A stretch of DNA of 64,000 nucleotides from Nocardioides alkalitolerans DSM 16699 (GTDB lineage: Bacteria; Actinomycetota; Actinomycetes; Propionibacteriales; Nocardioidaceae): contig NZ_KE384533.1 in NCBI RefSeq assembly GCF_000426525.1, positions 286,205-350,204 on the forward strand, read 5' to 3'. Shown here piece by piece: positions 1-7,436 of this stretch (its first letter is position 1; the number at the start of each line of letters is the position of its first letter). The notes beneath the pieces are model-generated. The model had not been told where the DNA came from. It did not search any database and saw only the letters and a list, made by a program, of their open reading frames with translations. A program made the position numbers and the translations under genes.

Positions 1-747
1 CCCCTGGCGCGGGTGGCCGACCCGGCCCGCCACGTGGGGGCGCTGCTCGACTGCACCTGGTTCCACCCCCGCCGTACCGGCCGCGACCACCTGCGCTGGA
101 TGTCCGAGGCGGCGGGCGTGCGTCGTACCCGGGTCGACGAGGTCCTGGAGCTGACCGGCCTCGCCGACCACGGCCGCGACCCCGTCGGCTCCTACTCCCT
201 CGGCATGCGCCAGCGGCTCGGGATCGCCGGCGCCCTGCTCGGCGACCCCGACGTCCTGGTGTTCGACGAGCCGTTCAACGGGCTCGACCACGCCGCGACG
301 CGGTGGCTCGCCGAGCTCGTCGCCGAGCGGGTCGCCGCCGGCGGCATCGTGGTGATGTCGTCGCACCAGCTCGCCGAGCTCGACCCCCTCGTCGACCGCC
401 TGCTGGTGCTGGGCCGGGGCCGCCGGCTCTTCGACGGCCCCGTCGGCGACGTCGTCGCCGGCCTGACGTCGGAGGTGCTGGTGCACCCGTTGACGCCCGA
501 GCGCGACCACGACGCCATCCGCCGCGCGGCCGAGACGGCCGGGCTGCTCGCCCGTCCGGACGCCGACGGCACCTGGACCTTCCCCGGCGCCACCGTCGAG
601 ACCGTCTCGACGACGCTCGCCGACGCCGCCGTCCCCGTGCGGCACATCGAGCAGCGCGGCGCCGGGCTGAGCGACGCCTACGAGCGCCTGGTGCAGGGGC
701 AGTCGTTGCCCGGCACCCCCGTCCGCACCGGAGGAGGCACCCGATGA
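1..747 (+). CDS. ABC-2 exporter ATP-binding protein (5' end outside window)
   Basis: The reading frame is open from base 1, so the gene begins upstream. The visible part starts after the Walker A loop. It holds the ABC signature SYSLGMRQRLGIAGAL, the Walker B stretch DVLVFDEPFNGLD and the switch histidine in VMSSHQLAEL, followed by the variable C-terminal domain usual for drug or bacteriocin exporters. It should be the cytoplasmic ATPase of an ABC-2 exporter. The stop overlaps the ATG of the permease gene (ATGA), which implies translational coupling. The substrate cannot be read from the sequence. Confidence 0.9.
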   Translation, partial: PLARVADPARHVGALLDCTWFHPRRTGRDHLRWMSEAAGVRRTRVDEVLELTGLADHGRDPVGSYSLGMRQRLGIAGALLGDPDVLVFDEPFNGLDHAATRWLAELVAERVAAGGIVVMSSHQLAELDPLVDRLLVLGRGRRLFDGPVGDVVAGLTSEVLVHPLTPERDHDAIRRAAETAGLLARPDADGTWTFPGATVETVSTTLADAAVPVRHIEQRGAGLSDAYERLVQGQSLPGTPVRTGGGTR

Positions 748-1547
748 CCGGTCTGCTGCGCGCCGAGCTCACGAAGGCGCGGTCGACCCCGCTGCTCGTC
801 TGGACCGTGGGTCTCGCGCTCCTCCTGCCCCCGCTGCTCGCGGCGCTGCTCGGGGGCGCCATGGGTTCGCGCGAGTCGTACTGCGCCCGCAACAGCTGCG
901 ACAACGTGCTCGCACCGCCCGACGCGACCGTCGCGACGATCGGCGTGCTCGGCGACGGCATCCCCGGGGGCGCCCTCACGGTGCTCACGGCCTTCGCGGC
1001 GGCGCTCCTGCTGGTCGAGCTGCGCTACAACACGCTGAGCACCGCCTTCCTCGTGACGAGCCGCCGCACCCACGTGGCCGTGGCGAAGGTCGTGCTCCTG
1101 GTCGCGGTCGCGGTCCCGGTCGTCTTCGTGGCCACGATGGCCTCGGGCGTGGTGTTCGACCGCGTCGCGGGGCCTGCCGCCGCACGCGTCTCGCCGTTCT
1201 CCGCGGCCTCGTTCGACGTGGCCGCCCGCACCACGTCCGTGGTGGTGGCGTTCGCCCTGATGGCCTTCGGGATCGCGGCCCTCACCCGCCACATCTGGGT
1301 CACCGCGGCCGTCGTGGTGGCCTGGCCGAACTTCCTCGAGCCGCTGCTGCCGATGGTGCTCCCCGGCGGCGACGAGGTGGCGGCGTACCTGCCCTTCGCC
1401 AACGCCCGCCACTTCGTGGGCATCGAGGGCGGTCCCGTCACGTGGAGCCCGCTGGTCAGCGGCGCGTACGTCGCCCTGCTCGCCGTCGTGCTGCTGGTCG
1501 CCGGGGTGGCCCGGCTGTCGCGGGTCGACCTGCCGCGCTCGCCCTGA
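744..1547 (+). CDS. ABC-2 type membrane permease
   Basis: A 267-residue hydrophobic protein with about six membrane segments. It starts MTGLLRAELTKARST, the short amphipathic N-terminus typical of ABC-2 permeases. The ATG overlaps the stop of the preceding ATPase gene and follows a GGAGG ribosome site at 733-737. It is the membrane half of the exporter whose ATPase lies immediately upstream. A loop after the first segment carries two cysteines (YCARNSC) that could form an external disulfide. The substrate is unknown. Confidence 0.85.
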   Translation: MTGLLRAELTKARSTPLLVWTVGLALLLPPLLAALLGGAMGSRESYCARNSCDNVLAPPDATVATIGVLGDGIPGGALTVLTAFAAALLLVELRYNTLSTAFLVTSRRTHVAVAKVVLLVAVAVPVVFVATMASGVVFDRVAGPAAARVSPFSAASFDVAARTTSVVVAFALMAFGIAALTRHIWVTAAVVVAWPNFLEPLLPMVLPGGDEVAAYLPFANARHFVGIEGGPVTWSPLVSGAYVALLAVVLLVAGVARLSRVDLPRSP

Positions 1548-1549
1548 GG

Positions 1550-1568
1550 GACCCTCGACGGGGTCTTT
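1550..1568 (+). terminator. weak terminator-like hairpin after the exporter operon
   Basis: GACCC at 1550-1554 and GGGTC at 1561-1565 form a short stem followed by TTT, two bases after the permease stop. The stem is only 5 bp, so termination is plausible but not certain. Confidence 0.35.
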
Positions 1569-1646
1569 GCCCGAGGGGCCTGCGGCCGTCCCCGGCGAGC
1601 GGTACGGTGCCGCCGGGAGCAGGCGGCGCACGAAGGGGAGCACCAC

Positions 1647-3023
1647 GTGACGGAGCAGGACCAGGCGCGACGAGCCGCCGAGCAGGACCCGGTGGTGACC
1701 GCGCTGCGGGCGCTCGTGCGCGTGCCCAGCGTCTCCGACCGTGACCCCGCGCAGGTCGACACCGCGGTCTTCGACGAGCTGCTCGCCGAGCTCGCCCGGC
1801 AGTTCCCGCTCGTGCACGAGCGGCTCGAGGTCACCCGCATCCCGACCCACGCGCTGCTGCTGCGCTGGCGCGGCCGCACCGACGCCGACCCGGTGGTGCT
1901 GATGGCCCACCTCGACGTGGTGCCCGTCGACGGCGAGGCGCCCTGGACCCACCCGGCGTACGACGCCGTGCTCGCCGACTCCCCGGAGGGCCTCGCGGTC
2001 TGGGGCCGCGGCACGCTCGACGACAAGGGCTGCGTGGTCGGCATCTGCGCCGCGGTCGAGCGGCTGCTCGCCGCGGGCGTGACGCCCGAGCGCGACGTCT
2101 GGCTGTCGTTCGGGTGCGACGAGGAGGTCTCCGGGACCTCGGCCGTGGCCGCCGTCGACCACCTGCGCGCCGCGGGCGTGACGCCCTGGTTCGTGCTCGA
2201 CGAGGGCGGCGCGATCGCGGGCAGCGCCTTCCCGGGCGTGGCGGCGCCCGTCGGCGTCGTCGGGGTCACCGAGAAGGGCACCTCGTTCTTCGAGCTGCGC
2301 GCCGAGGGCCGGGGCGGGCACGCGTCCACCCCGGCGAGGAACGGCCCGACCGCCCGCATCGCGCGGGCCGTCGTCCGCCTCGACCGCTCGTCGCTGCCGG
2401 CCTCACTGCCGGGCCCGACGGTCGAGCTGCTCCGCCGGCTCGCGCCCCACGCCCCGCTGCCGCTGCGCTCGCTGATGGCGGCCGCCTCCGGACGCCTCGC
2501 CCCGGTCGTCACCCGCGCCCTCGTCGCGGCCGGGCCCGAGCCCGCTGCCATGACCCGCACGACGCTGGCCCTCACCACGCTGAGCGGCTCCCCGGCCCAC
2601 AACGTCATCGCCTCCACGGCCACCGCCGGCGTCAACGCGCGGATCATGGTGGGCGACACGGTCGCGAGCGTCACCGAGCACCTGCGGCGCACCATCCGCG
2701 ACGACGGGGTCGAGGTCCGGGTCGTCGAGGCGGGCGAGCCGAGCCCGGTCTCGCCGTACGAGGACGACGCGGCGTTCGGCCTCGTCGAGCGCACGATCAC
2801 GGCGGTCTTCCCCGACGCGGTCCCGTCGCCGTACGTGATGATGGCCGCCACCGACGCGCGCCACTTCACCGCGATCAGCGAGCGCGTCTACCGCTTCGCG
2901 CCCTTCCGCATGAGCAAGGCGCAGCGGGAGTCGATCCACAGCTACGACGAGCGGCTCACGGTGGCGGCGCTGCACGAGGGCGTCGACTGGTACGCGGCGC
3001 TGATCGAGGGGCTGCCGGCGTGA
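1647..3023 (+). CDS. M20/M25/M40 family zinc metallopeptidase
   Basis: A 458-residue member of the M20 carboxypeptidase/deacylase family. These are cytoplasmic di-zinc enzymes that cut dipeptides or N-acyl amino acids. Visible motifs are LMAHLDVVP (first metal His and catalytic Asp), GRGTLDDKG (bridging Asp), FGCDEEVSG (catalytic Glu pair) and ATDARHF near the C-terminus (last metal His). The lid domain lies between, around residues 200-340. The GTG start follows a GGGGAG ribosome site six bases away. The gene overlaps the following MFS gene by GTGA, so the two are probably co-expressed. The exact substrate is unknown; layout and motifs resemble PM20D1/carboxypeptidase-S enzymes. Confidence 0.88.
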   Translation: MTEQDQARRAAEQDPVVTALRALVRVPSVSDRDPAQVDTAVFDELLAELARQFPLVHERLEVTRIPTHALLLRWRGRTDADPVVLMAHLDVVPVDGEAPWTHPAYDAVLADSPEGLAVWGRGTLDDKGCVVGICAAVERLLAAGVTPERDVWLSFGCDEEVSGTSAVAAVDHLRAAGVTPWFVLDEGGAIAGSAFPGVAAPVGVVGVTEKGTSFFELRAEGRGGHASTPARNGPTARIARAVVRLDRSSLPASLPGPTVELLRRLAPHAPLPLRSLMAAASGRLAPVVTRALVAAGPEPAAMTRTTLALTTLSGSPAHNVIASTATAGVNARIMVGDTVASVTEHLRRTIRDDGVEVRVVEAGEPSPVSPYEDDAAFGLVERTITAVFPDAVPSPYVMMAATDARHFTAISERVYRFAPFRMSKAQRESIHSYDERLTVAALHEGVDWYAALIEGLPA

Positions 3024-4531
3024 GCGCGCCGCCGCAGGTCCCGGGCTCGGCGGGCGACAAGGCCGTCGACGAGGCCGTCGACGCGACCCGCACCGTCGTG
3101 GTGCCCGGCCTCTGGGCCGTCGTCGGTTTCCTGGTGTTCGTCGAGATCACCAGCGGCATCCTGCAGGGCTACTACACGCCGATCTTCACCGACATCGCCG
3201 ACCACCTGGGCATCGCCGAGGGCGACGTCAACTGGTTCGAGGCCGCCCAGCTGATGCTGTCGGCGCTCGCCGTGCCGCTGCTGTGCCGCCTCGGCGACCT
3301 GTGGGGCCACCGCAACGTCCTGCTCGTGTCGACGGCGATCACCGCGGCGGGCTCGTGGATCCTGGCGTTCTCGCCGGGCTTCACGACCTTCCTCGTCGGG
3401 TGGGCGCTCCAGGGCGCGTACGTCGTGTGGCTGCCCCTCGAGGTCGCGATCGTGCACCGCCGCACGGCGGGCAGCGGCCGCCAGGGCGTGCTCACCCGGC
3501 GCGCGGCGGGCTTCCTCGTGGCCGCGCTCGAGCTCGGCGTCATCGTCGGCGCGCTCACCAGCGGCGCCCTCGTCGAGGCCACCTCGATGACGACGCTGCT
3601 CACGCTGCCCGCGATCGCCGTGAGCATCTGCTTCGTCGTGATCTGGTTCGGCATCGAGCGCGCGCCGGGCGAGTCGAGCGGCACCTACGACTACGCGGGT
3701 CTCGGCCTGCTCACCGTCGTGCTCGGGCTCGTGATGGCCGGGCTCGTGCTCGTGCGGCTCGAGGGCGTGGGCTCCCCGTGGCCGTGGCTGCTCCTGCTCG
3801 CCGGGGCCGTGGCCCTCGCCGGGTTCGTGCGCTTCGAGGCGGCCCAGGCGGAGCCCCTGATCGACGTGCGCCTGTTCGCGACCGCGGGGCAGTGGCCGGT
3901 GCAGCTCACCGCGTTCCTGTTCGGCATGAGCGTGCTCGGGGCGCAGATCCCGCTGTCGACGTTCGCGCGCACCGATCCCGACGTCACCGGCTACGGGCTC
4001 GGGGCCGACGCCGGGTTCGTCTCGACGCTCGTCGGGGTCTACGTGCTCACCATGGTCGTCGGCGCGCTGCTGCTGCCGCTGGCCTCCCGGGTCTTCACGC
4101 CGCGGGGCGCGCTCGTGGCGGCGCTCCTGCTGGTCTCGCTGGGCTACGGCCTCTTCCTGCCGTTCCACGACTCGACCGCGCAGACGCTCACCAACATGGC
4201 GGTGGCCGGCGTCGGCTCCGGCATGCTCGTGGCGGCCCTGCCCGCCGCCGCGGCCGCCGCGGCTCCGCCCGACCGCACCGGCATCGCGGCCGGCATGACC
4301 AACGCGACGAAGACCGTGGGCGGCGCGATCGCCTCGGCCGTCTTCGCCATCGCGCTCGCCTCCACCGGCTCCCTCGACGAGCCCGGGCTCGGCCAGGCGC
4401 CGCTGTCGGGCTACCTCACGGTGTGGGCGGTCTGCTCGGTCAGCGCCCTCGTCGGTGCGCTGGCCCTGCTCGCCGTCCGCGCCGCAGGTCGCTCCCCCGC
4501 AGGGTCGGAGGCGCCACCAGCCGCGAGGTAA
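3020..4531 (+). CDS. MFS transporter, DHA2-like (14-TM) drug/metabolite exporter
   Basis: A 503-residue protein with many hydrophobic helices. It has a motif-A-like loop LGDLWGHRNVL between helices 2 and 3, and an EPLIDVRLF loop in the middle that is typical of 14-helix DHA2 exporters. The start is the GTG at 3020, overlapping the peptidase stop; the frame is open further upstream, but only from here does the sequence look like a transporter. Coupling to an M20 peptidase suggests joint handling of a peptide or acylated compound, but that is only context. Confidence 0.87.
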   Translation: MSAPPQVPGSAGDKAVDEAVDATRTVVVPGLWAVVGFLVFVEITSGILQGYYTPIFTDIADHLGIAEGDVNWFEAAQLMLSALAVPLLCRLGDLWGHRNVLLVSTAITAAGSWILAFSPGFTTFLVGWALQGAYVVWLPLEVAIVHRRTAGSGRQGVLTRRAAGFLVAALELGVIVGALTSGALVEATSMTTLLTLPAIAVSICFVVIWFGIERAPGESSGTYDYAGLGLLTVVLGLVMAGLVLVRLEGVGSPWPWLLLLAGAVALAGFVRFEAAQAEPLIDVRLFATAGQWPVQLTAFLFGMSVLGAQIPLSTFARTDPDVTGYGLGADAGFVSTLVGVYVLTMVVGALLLPLASRVFTPRGALVAALLLVSLGYGLFLPFHDSTAQTLTNMAVAGVGSGMLVAALPAAAAAAAPPDRTGIAAGMTNATKTVGGAIASAVFAIALASTGSLDEPGLGQAPLSGYLTVWAVCSVSALVGALALLAVRAAGRSPAGSEAPPAAR

Positions 4532-4554
4532 TTTCGATCGCGGGGGTGAGACCC

Positions 4555-5148
4555 GTGACCGACCGAGACGACACACCCGACGCGCAGGACGCGCGTCGCC
4601 CACGCAGCCCGGAAGAGGCCCGCGACGAGCGCACCGGCGCCAGCGCGGCCGCCGCCCGGATCGCGAACCAGACGCAGTGGGTCGAGCTGCAGCTGCAGCG
4701 CGCCCGCGACCGCGGCGACTTCGACGACCTGGCCGGCTACGGCAAGCCGATCGCCGACCTCGGCGACCAGCACGACCCCGACTGGTGGGTGAAGCGGCTC
4801 GTCGAGCGGGAGAACATCACCGGCGTCCTGCCGCCCGCCCTCCAGCTGCGCAAGGACGACGCCGAGCTCGATGCCCACCTCGACCGCCTCGCGGTGGAGA
4901 AGGAGGTGCGGCGCGAGCTCACCGACTTCAACGAGCGCGTGCACAAGGCGCTCTACGGCAACCCCGGCGGTCCTCCGCTCATCACCCGCAAGCGCGACGT
5001 CGACGCCGAGGTCGCGGCCTGGCACGCCCGCCGCGAGGTACGACGCCGTGCCGCCGCCGAGCGCGCCGCCGCCCTCCGCACCGAGGAGCGCGAGGCCGCC
5101 GCCACCCGGCGCCGCTGGTTCCGGCGACGGGGCGACGGCGCGGCCTGA
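4555..5148 (+). CDS. DUF1992 domain protein (DnaJC28-like)
   Basis: A 197-residue soluble protein. Residues about 35-100 match the DUF1992 pattern: the core QLQRARDRGDFDDLAGYGKP, then WWVKRLVERENI. The C-terminus is rich in Arg, Ala and Glu and probably helical. DUF1992 occurs in bacteria and in human DNAJC28; its role is not established. The chosen start is GTG 4555 after a G-rich stretch; an in-frame GTG at 4546 is possible. Confidence 0.8.
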   Translation: MTDRDDTPDAQDARRPRSPEEARDERTGASAAAARIANQTQWVELQLQRARDRGDFDDLAGYGKPIADLGDQHDPDWWVKRLVERENITGVLPPALQLRKDDAELDAHLDRLAVEKEVRRELTDFNERVHKALYGNPGGPPLITRKRDVDAEVAAWHARREVRRRAAAERAAALRTEEREAAATRRRWFRRRGDGAA

Positions 5149-5211
5149 CCGACCGGCCAGGGCCGCCCCGACCGACCTGGCGGGGCCTCCACCGTGAGGT
5201 GAGACACGCCG

Positions 5212-5223
5212 TACCGGCCGGTA
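5212..5223. promoter_or_regulatory. perfect palindrome in the lyase operon promoter
   Basis: TACCGGCCGGTA is a perfect 12-bp palindrome 24 bp before the start of the malyl-CoA lyase-like gene, next to the possible -10 element TAGGTT at 5235-5240. It is a candidate operator; the regulator is unknown. Confidence 0.4.
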
Positions 5224-5247
5224 GGTTCCGCTGCTAGGTTCGGCCGC

Positions 5248-6354
5248 ATGCCCGCATCGTCACGTAGTGCCAAGGACTTCTTCGCCCCGCTCGCGGTGGG
5301 TGCGCCGGCTCCGGTACGCGAGGTTCCCGCGCGTCCGAGCCGGGCGATCCACTTCTTCGACCCGTCGAACCCGAAGATGGCCGCGAAGATCCCGGACATG
5401 GTCGGCACGGTCGACGTGCTGCTCGGCAACCTCGAGGACGCGGTCAAGGCCGACAACAAGGTCGCCGCGCGCGAGGGCCTGGTGAAGATCGCCCAGGACA
5501 CGGACTTCGGTCCCACCCAGCTGTGGACCCGCATCAACTCCCTCGACAGCCCGTGGGTGCTCGACGACCTCACGACGCTGGTGCCGGCGATCGGCGACAA
5601 GCTCGACGTGATCATGGTGCCGAAGGTGCAGGGCGCCGAGGACATCCACTACGTCGACCGCCTCCTGGCCCAGCTGGAGGCCAAGGCGGGCCTGGACAGG
5701 CCGATCCTGGTGCACGCGATCCTCGAGACCGCCCGCGGCGTGGCCAACGTGGAGGAGATCTGCGGTGCCTCGCCGCGCATGCAGGGCCTCTCGTTGGGCC
5801 CGGCCGACCTGGCCGCGGACCGCCGCATGAAGACCACCCGCGTCGGCGGCGGCCACCCCGGCTACCTCGTGCGCCAGGACCCCCCGGTCGACGAGCTCGG
5901 CATCGCCCACATCGACGGGCCGCGCTCGATCTTCCAGCAGGACCTGTGGCACTACACGATCGCCCGCATGGTCGACGCGTGCGCGATGCACGGCATCTAC
6001 CCCTACTACGGCCCCTTCGGCGACATCACCGACGTCGTCGCGGCCGAGGACCAGTTCCGCAACGCCTTCCTGCTCGGCTGCGTCGGCACGTGGTCGCTGC
6101 ACCCCAAGCAGATCGCCATCGCGAACCGCGTCTTCTCGCCCAGCCCCGACGACATCGCGCACGCCCGCCGCGTCGTCGCCGCCATGGGCGACGGCACCGG
6201 TGCGGTGATGCTCGACGGCAAGATGGAGGACGACGCCTCCCTCAAGCAGTGCCTGGTGATGGTCGAGCTCGCCGAGCAGCTCGCCGCCATCGACCCCGAG
6301 CTGAAGAAGCAGTACGACGCCCTCGACGCCGACACGACCGGCCAGGAGGCCTGA
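5248..6354 (+). CDS. mcl: L-malyl-CoA/beta-methylmalyl-CoA lyase-type CitE enzyme
   Basis: A 368-residue HpcH/HpaI aldolase-citrate lyase family protein. From memory it follows the Chloroflexus malyl-CoA/methylmalyl-CoA/citramalyl-CoA lyase almost block for block: HFFDP near residue 32, VDVLLGNLEDAV with the metal-binding Glu/Asp, LDVIMVPKV, SLGPADLAADRRMKTTRVGG, QQDLWHYTIARMVD and MLDGKMEDDA. The family cleaves (3S)-malyl-CoA to acetyl-CoA and glyoxylate, or beta-methylmalyl-CoA to propionyl-CoA and glyoxylate, in a Mg2+-dependent Claisen reaction. The next gene, one base after the stop, is a second CitE-like protein. This is the arrangement expected for the last steps of the ethylmalonyl-CoA pathway. 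The exact substrate is inferred. Confidence 0.85.
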   Translation: MPASSRSAKDFFAPLAVGAPAPVREVPARPSRAIHFFDPSNPKMAAKIPDMVGTVDVLLGNLEDAVKADNKVAAREGLVKIAQDTDFGPTQLWTRINSLDSPWVLDDLTTLVPAIGDKLDVIMVPKVQGAEDIHYVDRLLAQLEAKAGLDRPILVHAILETARGVANVEEICGASPRMQGLSLGPADLAADRRMKTTRVGGGHPGYLVRQDPPVDELGIAHIDGPRSIFQQDLWHYTIARMVDACAMHGIYPYYGPFGDITDVVAAEDQFRNAFLLGCVGTWSLHPKQIAIANRVFSPSPDDIAHARRVVAAMGDGTGAVMLDGKMEDDASLKQCLVMVELAEQLAAIDPELKKQYDALDADTTGQEA

Positions 6355-6355
6355 G

Positions 6356-7243
6356 ATGACCGCCACGTCCAGCACCTTCACCCCGCTCCGCTCCGTGCTC
6401 TACATGCCCAGCTCGAACGAGCGGGCGCTCGAGAAGGCGAAGTCGATCCCGTGCGACGGCCTGATCCTCGACCTCGAGGACGCGGTGGCCCCCGACGCCA
6501 AGGAGTCCGCCCGCGCGGCCGCCGCCGCCGCTGTCGCGTCCGGCGAGTACGGACGCCGCACCGTCACGATCCGCGTCAACGGCATCGGCACCGCGTGGCA
6601 CGAGGCCGACATCGCCGCCGCCGCGCAGGCGGGGCCCGCCGCGATCGTCGTGCCCAAGGTCAGCTCGGCCGCCGAGGTGCACCAGCTGGTCGCCGCGCTC
6701 GAGCAGGCCGGCGCTCCCGAGCACACGAAGCTGTGGGCGATGGTCGAGACGCCGGTCGCGATGTTCAACGCCCTCGAGATCGCCACCGCCTCGGACCGCC
6801 TCACCACGCTCGTCATGGGCACGAACGACCTGGTCAAGGAGCTGTACGCCGAGCACGTGCCCGGCCGCCACCCCCTCCTGCCGGGCCTCGGGCTCGCCCT
6901 GCTCGCCGCGCGCGCCGCCGGCAAGGCGATCCTCGACGGGGTCTACAACGACGTGAAGAACGCCGAGGGCTACCTCGCGGAGTGCACCCAGGGCCGCGAG
7001 ATGGGCTTCGACGGCAAGACGCTCATCCACCCCGGCCAGGTCGCCGGCGCCAACGAGTCGTTCGCGCCCAGCGCCCGGGCGGTCGAGGACGCCCGCGGGA
7101 TGCTCGAGGCCTGGGAGGCCGGCAAGGGCTCCGGCGTCGTCACCTACCAGGGCAAGATGGTCGAGAACCTGCACGTCGAGTCCGCCGAGCGCACCCTCTC
7201 GATCCACGACGCCATCACCGCCCTCGAGGCCGACCAGGCCTGA
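6356..7243 (+). CDS. CitE-like CoA ester lyase or malyl-CoA thioesterase
   Basis: A 295-residue short CitE-type TIM barrel. Motifs: RSVLYMPSSNERALEKA (CoA-binding start), DGLILDLEDAV with the metal-binding Glu/Asp, IVVPKV, MVETPVAM, and GFDGKTLIHPGQV, the family's C-terminal signature. It starts one base after the mcl stop and ends at a strong terminator, so the two form one operon. In Rhodobacter a lyase (Mcl1) and a paralogous malyl-CoA thioesterase (Mcl2) act in sequence; this gene could be the thioesterase or a second lyase. Sequence alone does not decide. Confidence 0.82.
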   Translation: MTATSSTFTPLRSVLYMPSSNERALEKAKSIPCDGLILDLEDAVAPDAKESARAAAAAAVASGEYGRRTVTIRVNGIGTAWHEADIAAAAQAGPAAIVVPKVSSAAEVHQLVAALEQAGAPEHTKLWAMVETPVAMFNALEIATASDRLTTLVMGTNDLVKELYAEHVPGRHPLLPGLGLALLAARAAGKAILDGVYNDVKNAEGYLAECTQGREMGFDGKTLIHPGQVAGANESFAPSARAVEDARGMLEAWEAGKGSGVVTYQGKMVENLHVESAERTLSIHDAITALEADQA

Positions 7244-7250
7244 CGGCTCG

Positions 7251-7290
7251 CGGCGGCGCCCGTGTGGTCTGGACCACCGGGGCGCCGCCG
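7251..7290 (+). terminator. strong two-part hairpin ending the lyase operon
   Basis: CGGCGGCGCCC (7251-7261) pairs perfectly with 7280-7290, and inside it GTGGT (7264-7268) pairs with ACCAC (7273-7277) around CTGG. It begins seven bases after the stop. There is no long U tract, as is common in GC-rich actinobacteria. Confidence 0.75.
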
Positions 7291-7436
7291 GCCCCGTCGC
7301 GCCGCGCTTTTCCCCGTACGGCGCACCCTGCGGCCGCCGCGCGGCTCCCGGCTCGTAACGCCGTCCGCGTCCGGACGTTGGCGAGGTCAGGCCGCCCCTC
7401 CTACCGACCCTGCCGGGGCCGGCCAGGAGACGAGGC

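Noticed and set aside
678..2321. Long open frames opposite or beside real genes (for example on the minus strand at 678-2321 and 1025-2869)
   Set aside because: They are shadows of high third-position GC: Arg/Ala/Gly/Pro- or His/Asp/Glu-rich low-complexity translations with no motif, overlapping well-recognised genes.
5248..7243. 3-hydroxypropionate bicycle because of the Chloroflexus-like lyase
   Set aside because: No malonyl-CoA reductase, propionyl-CoA synthase or carboxylase genes are present here; ethylmalonyl-CoA or related pathways are simpler.
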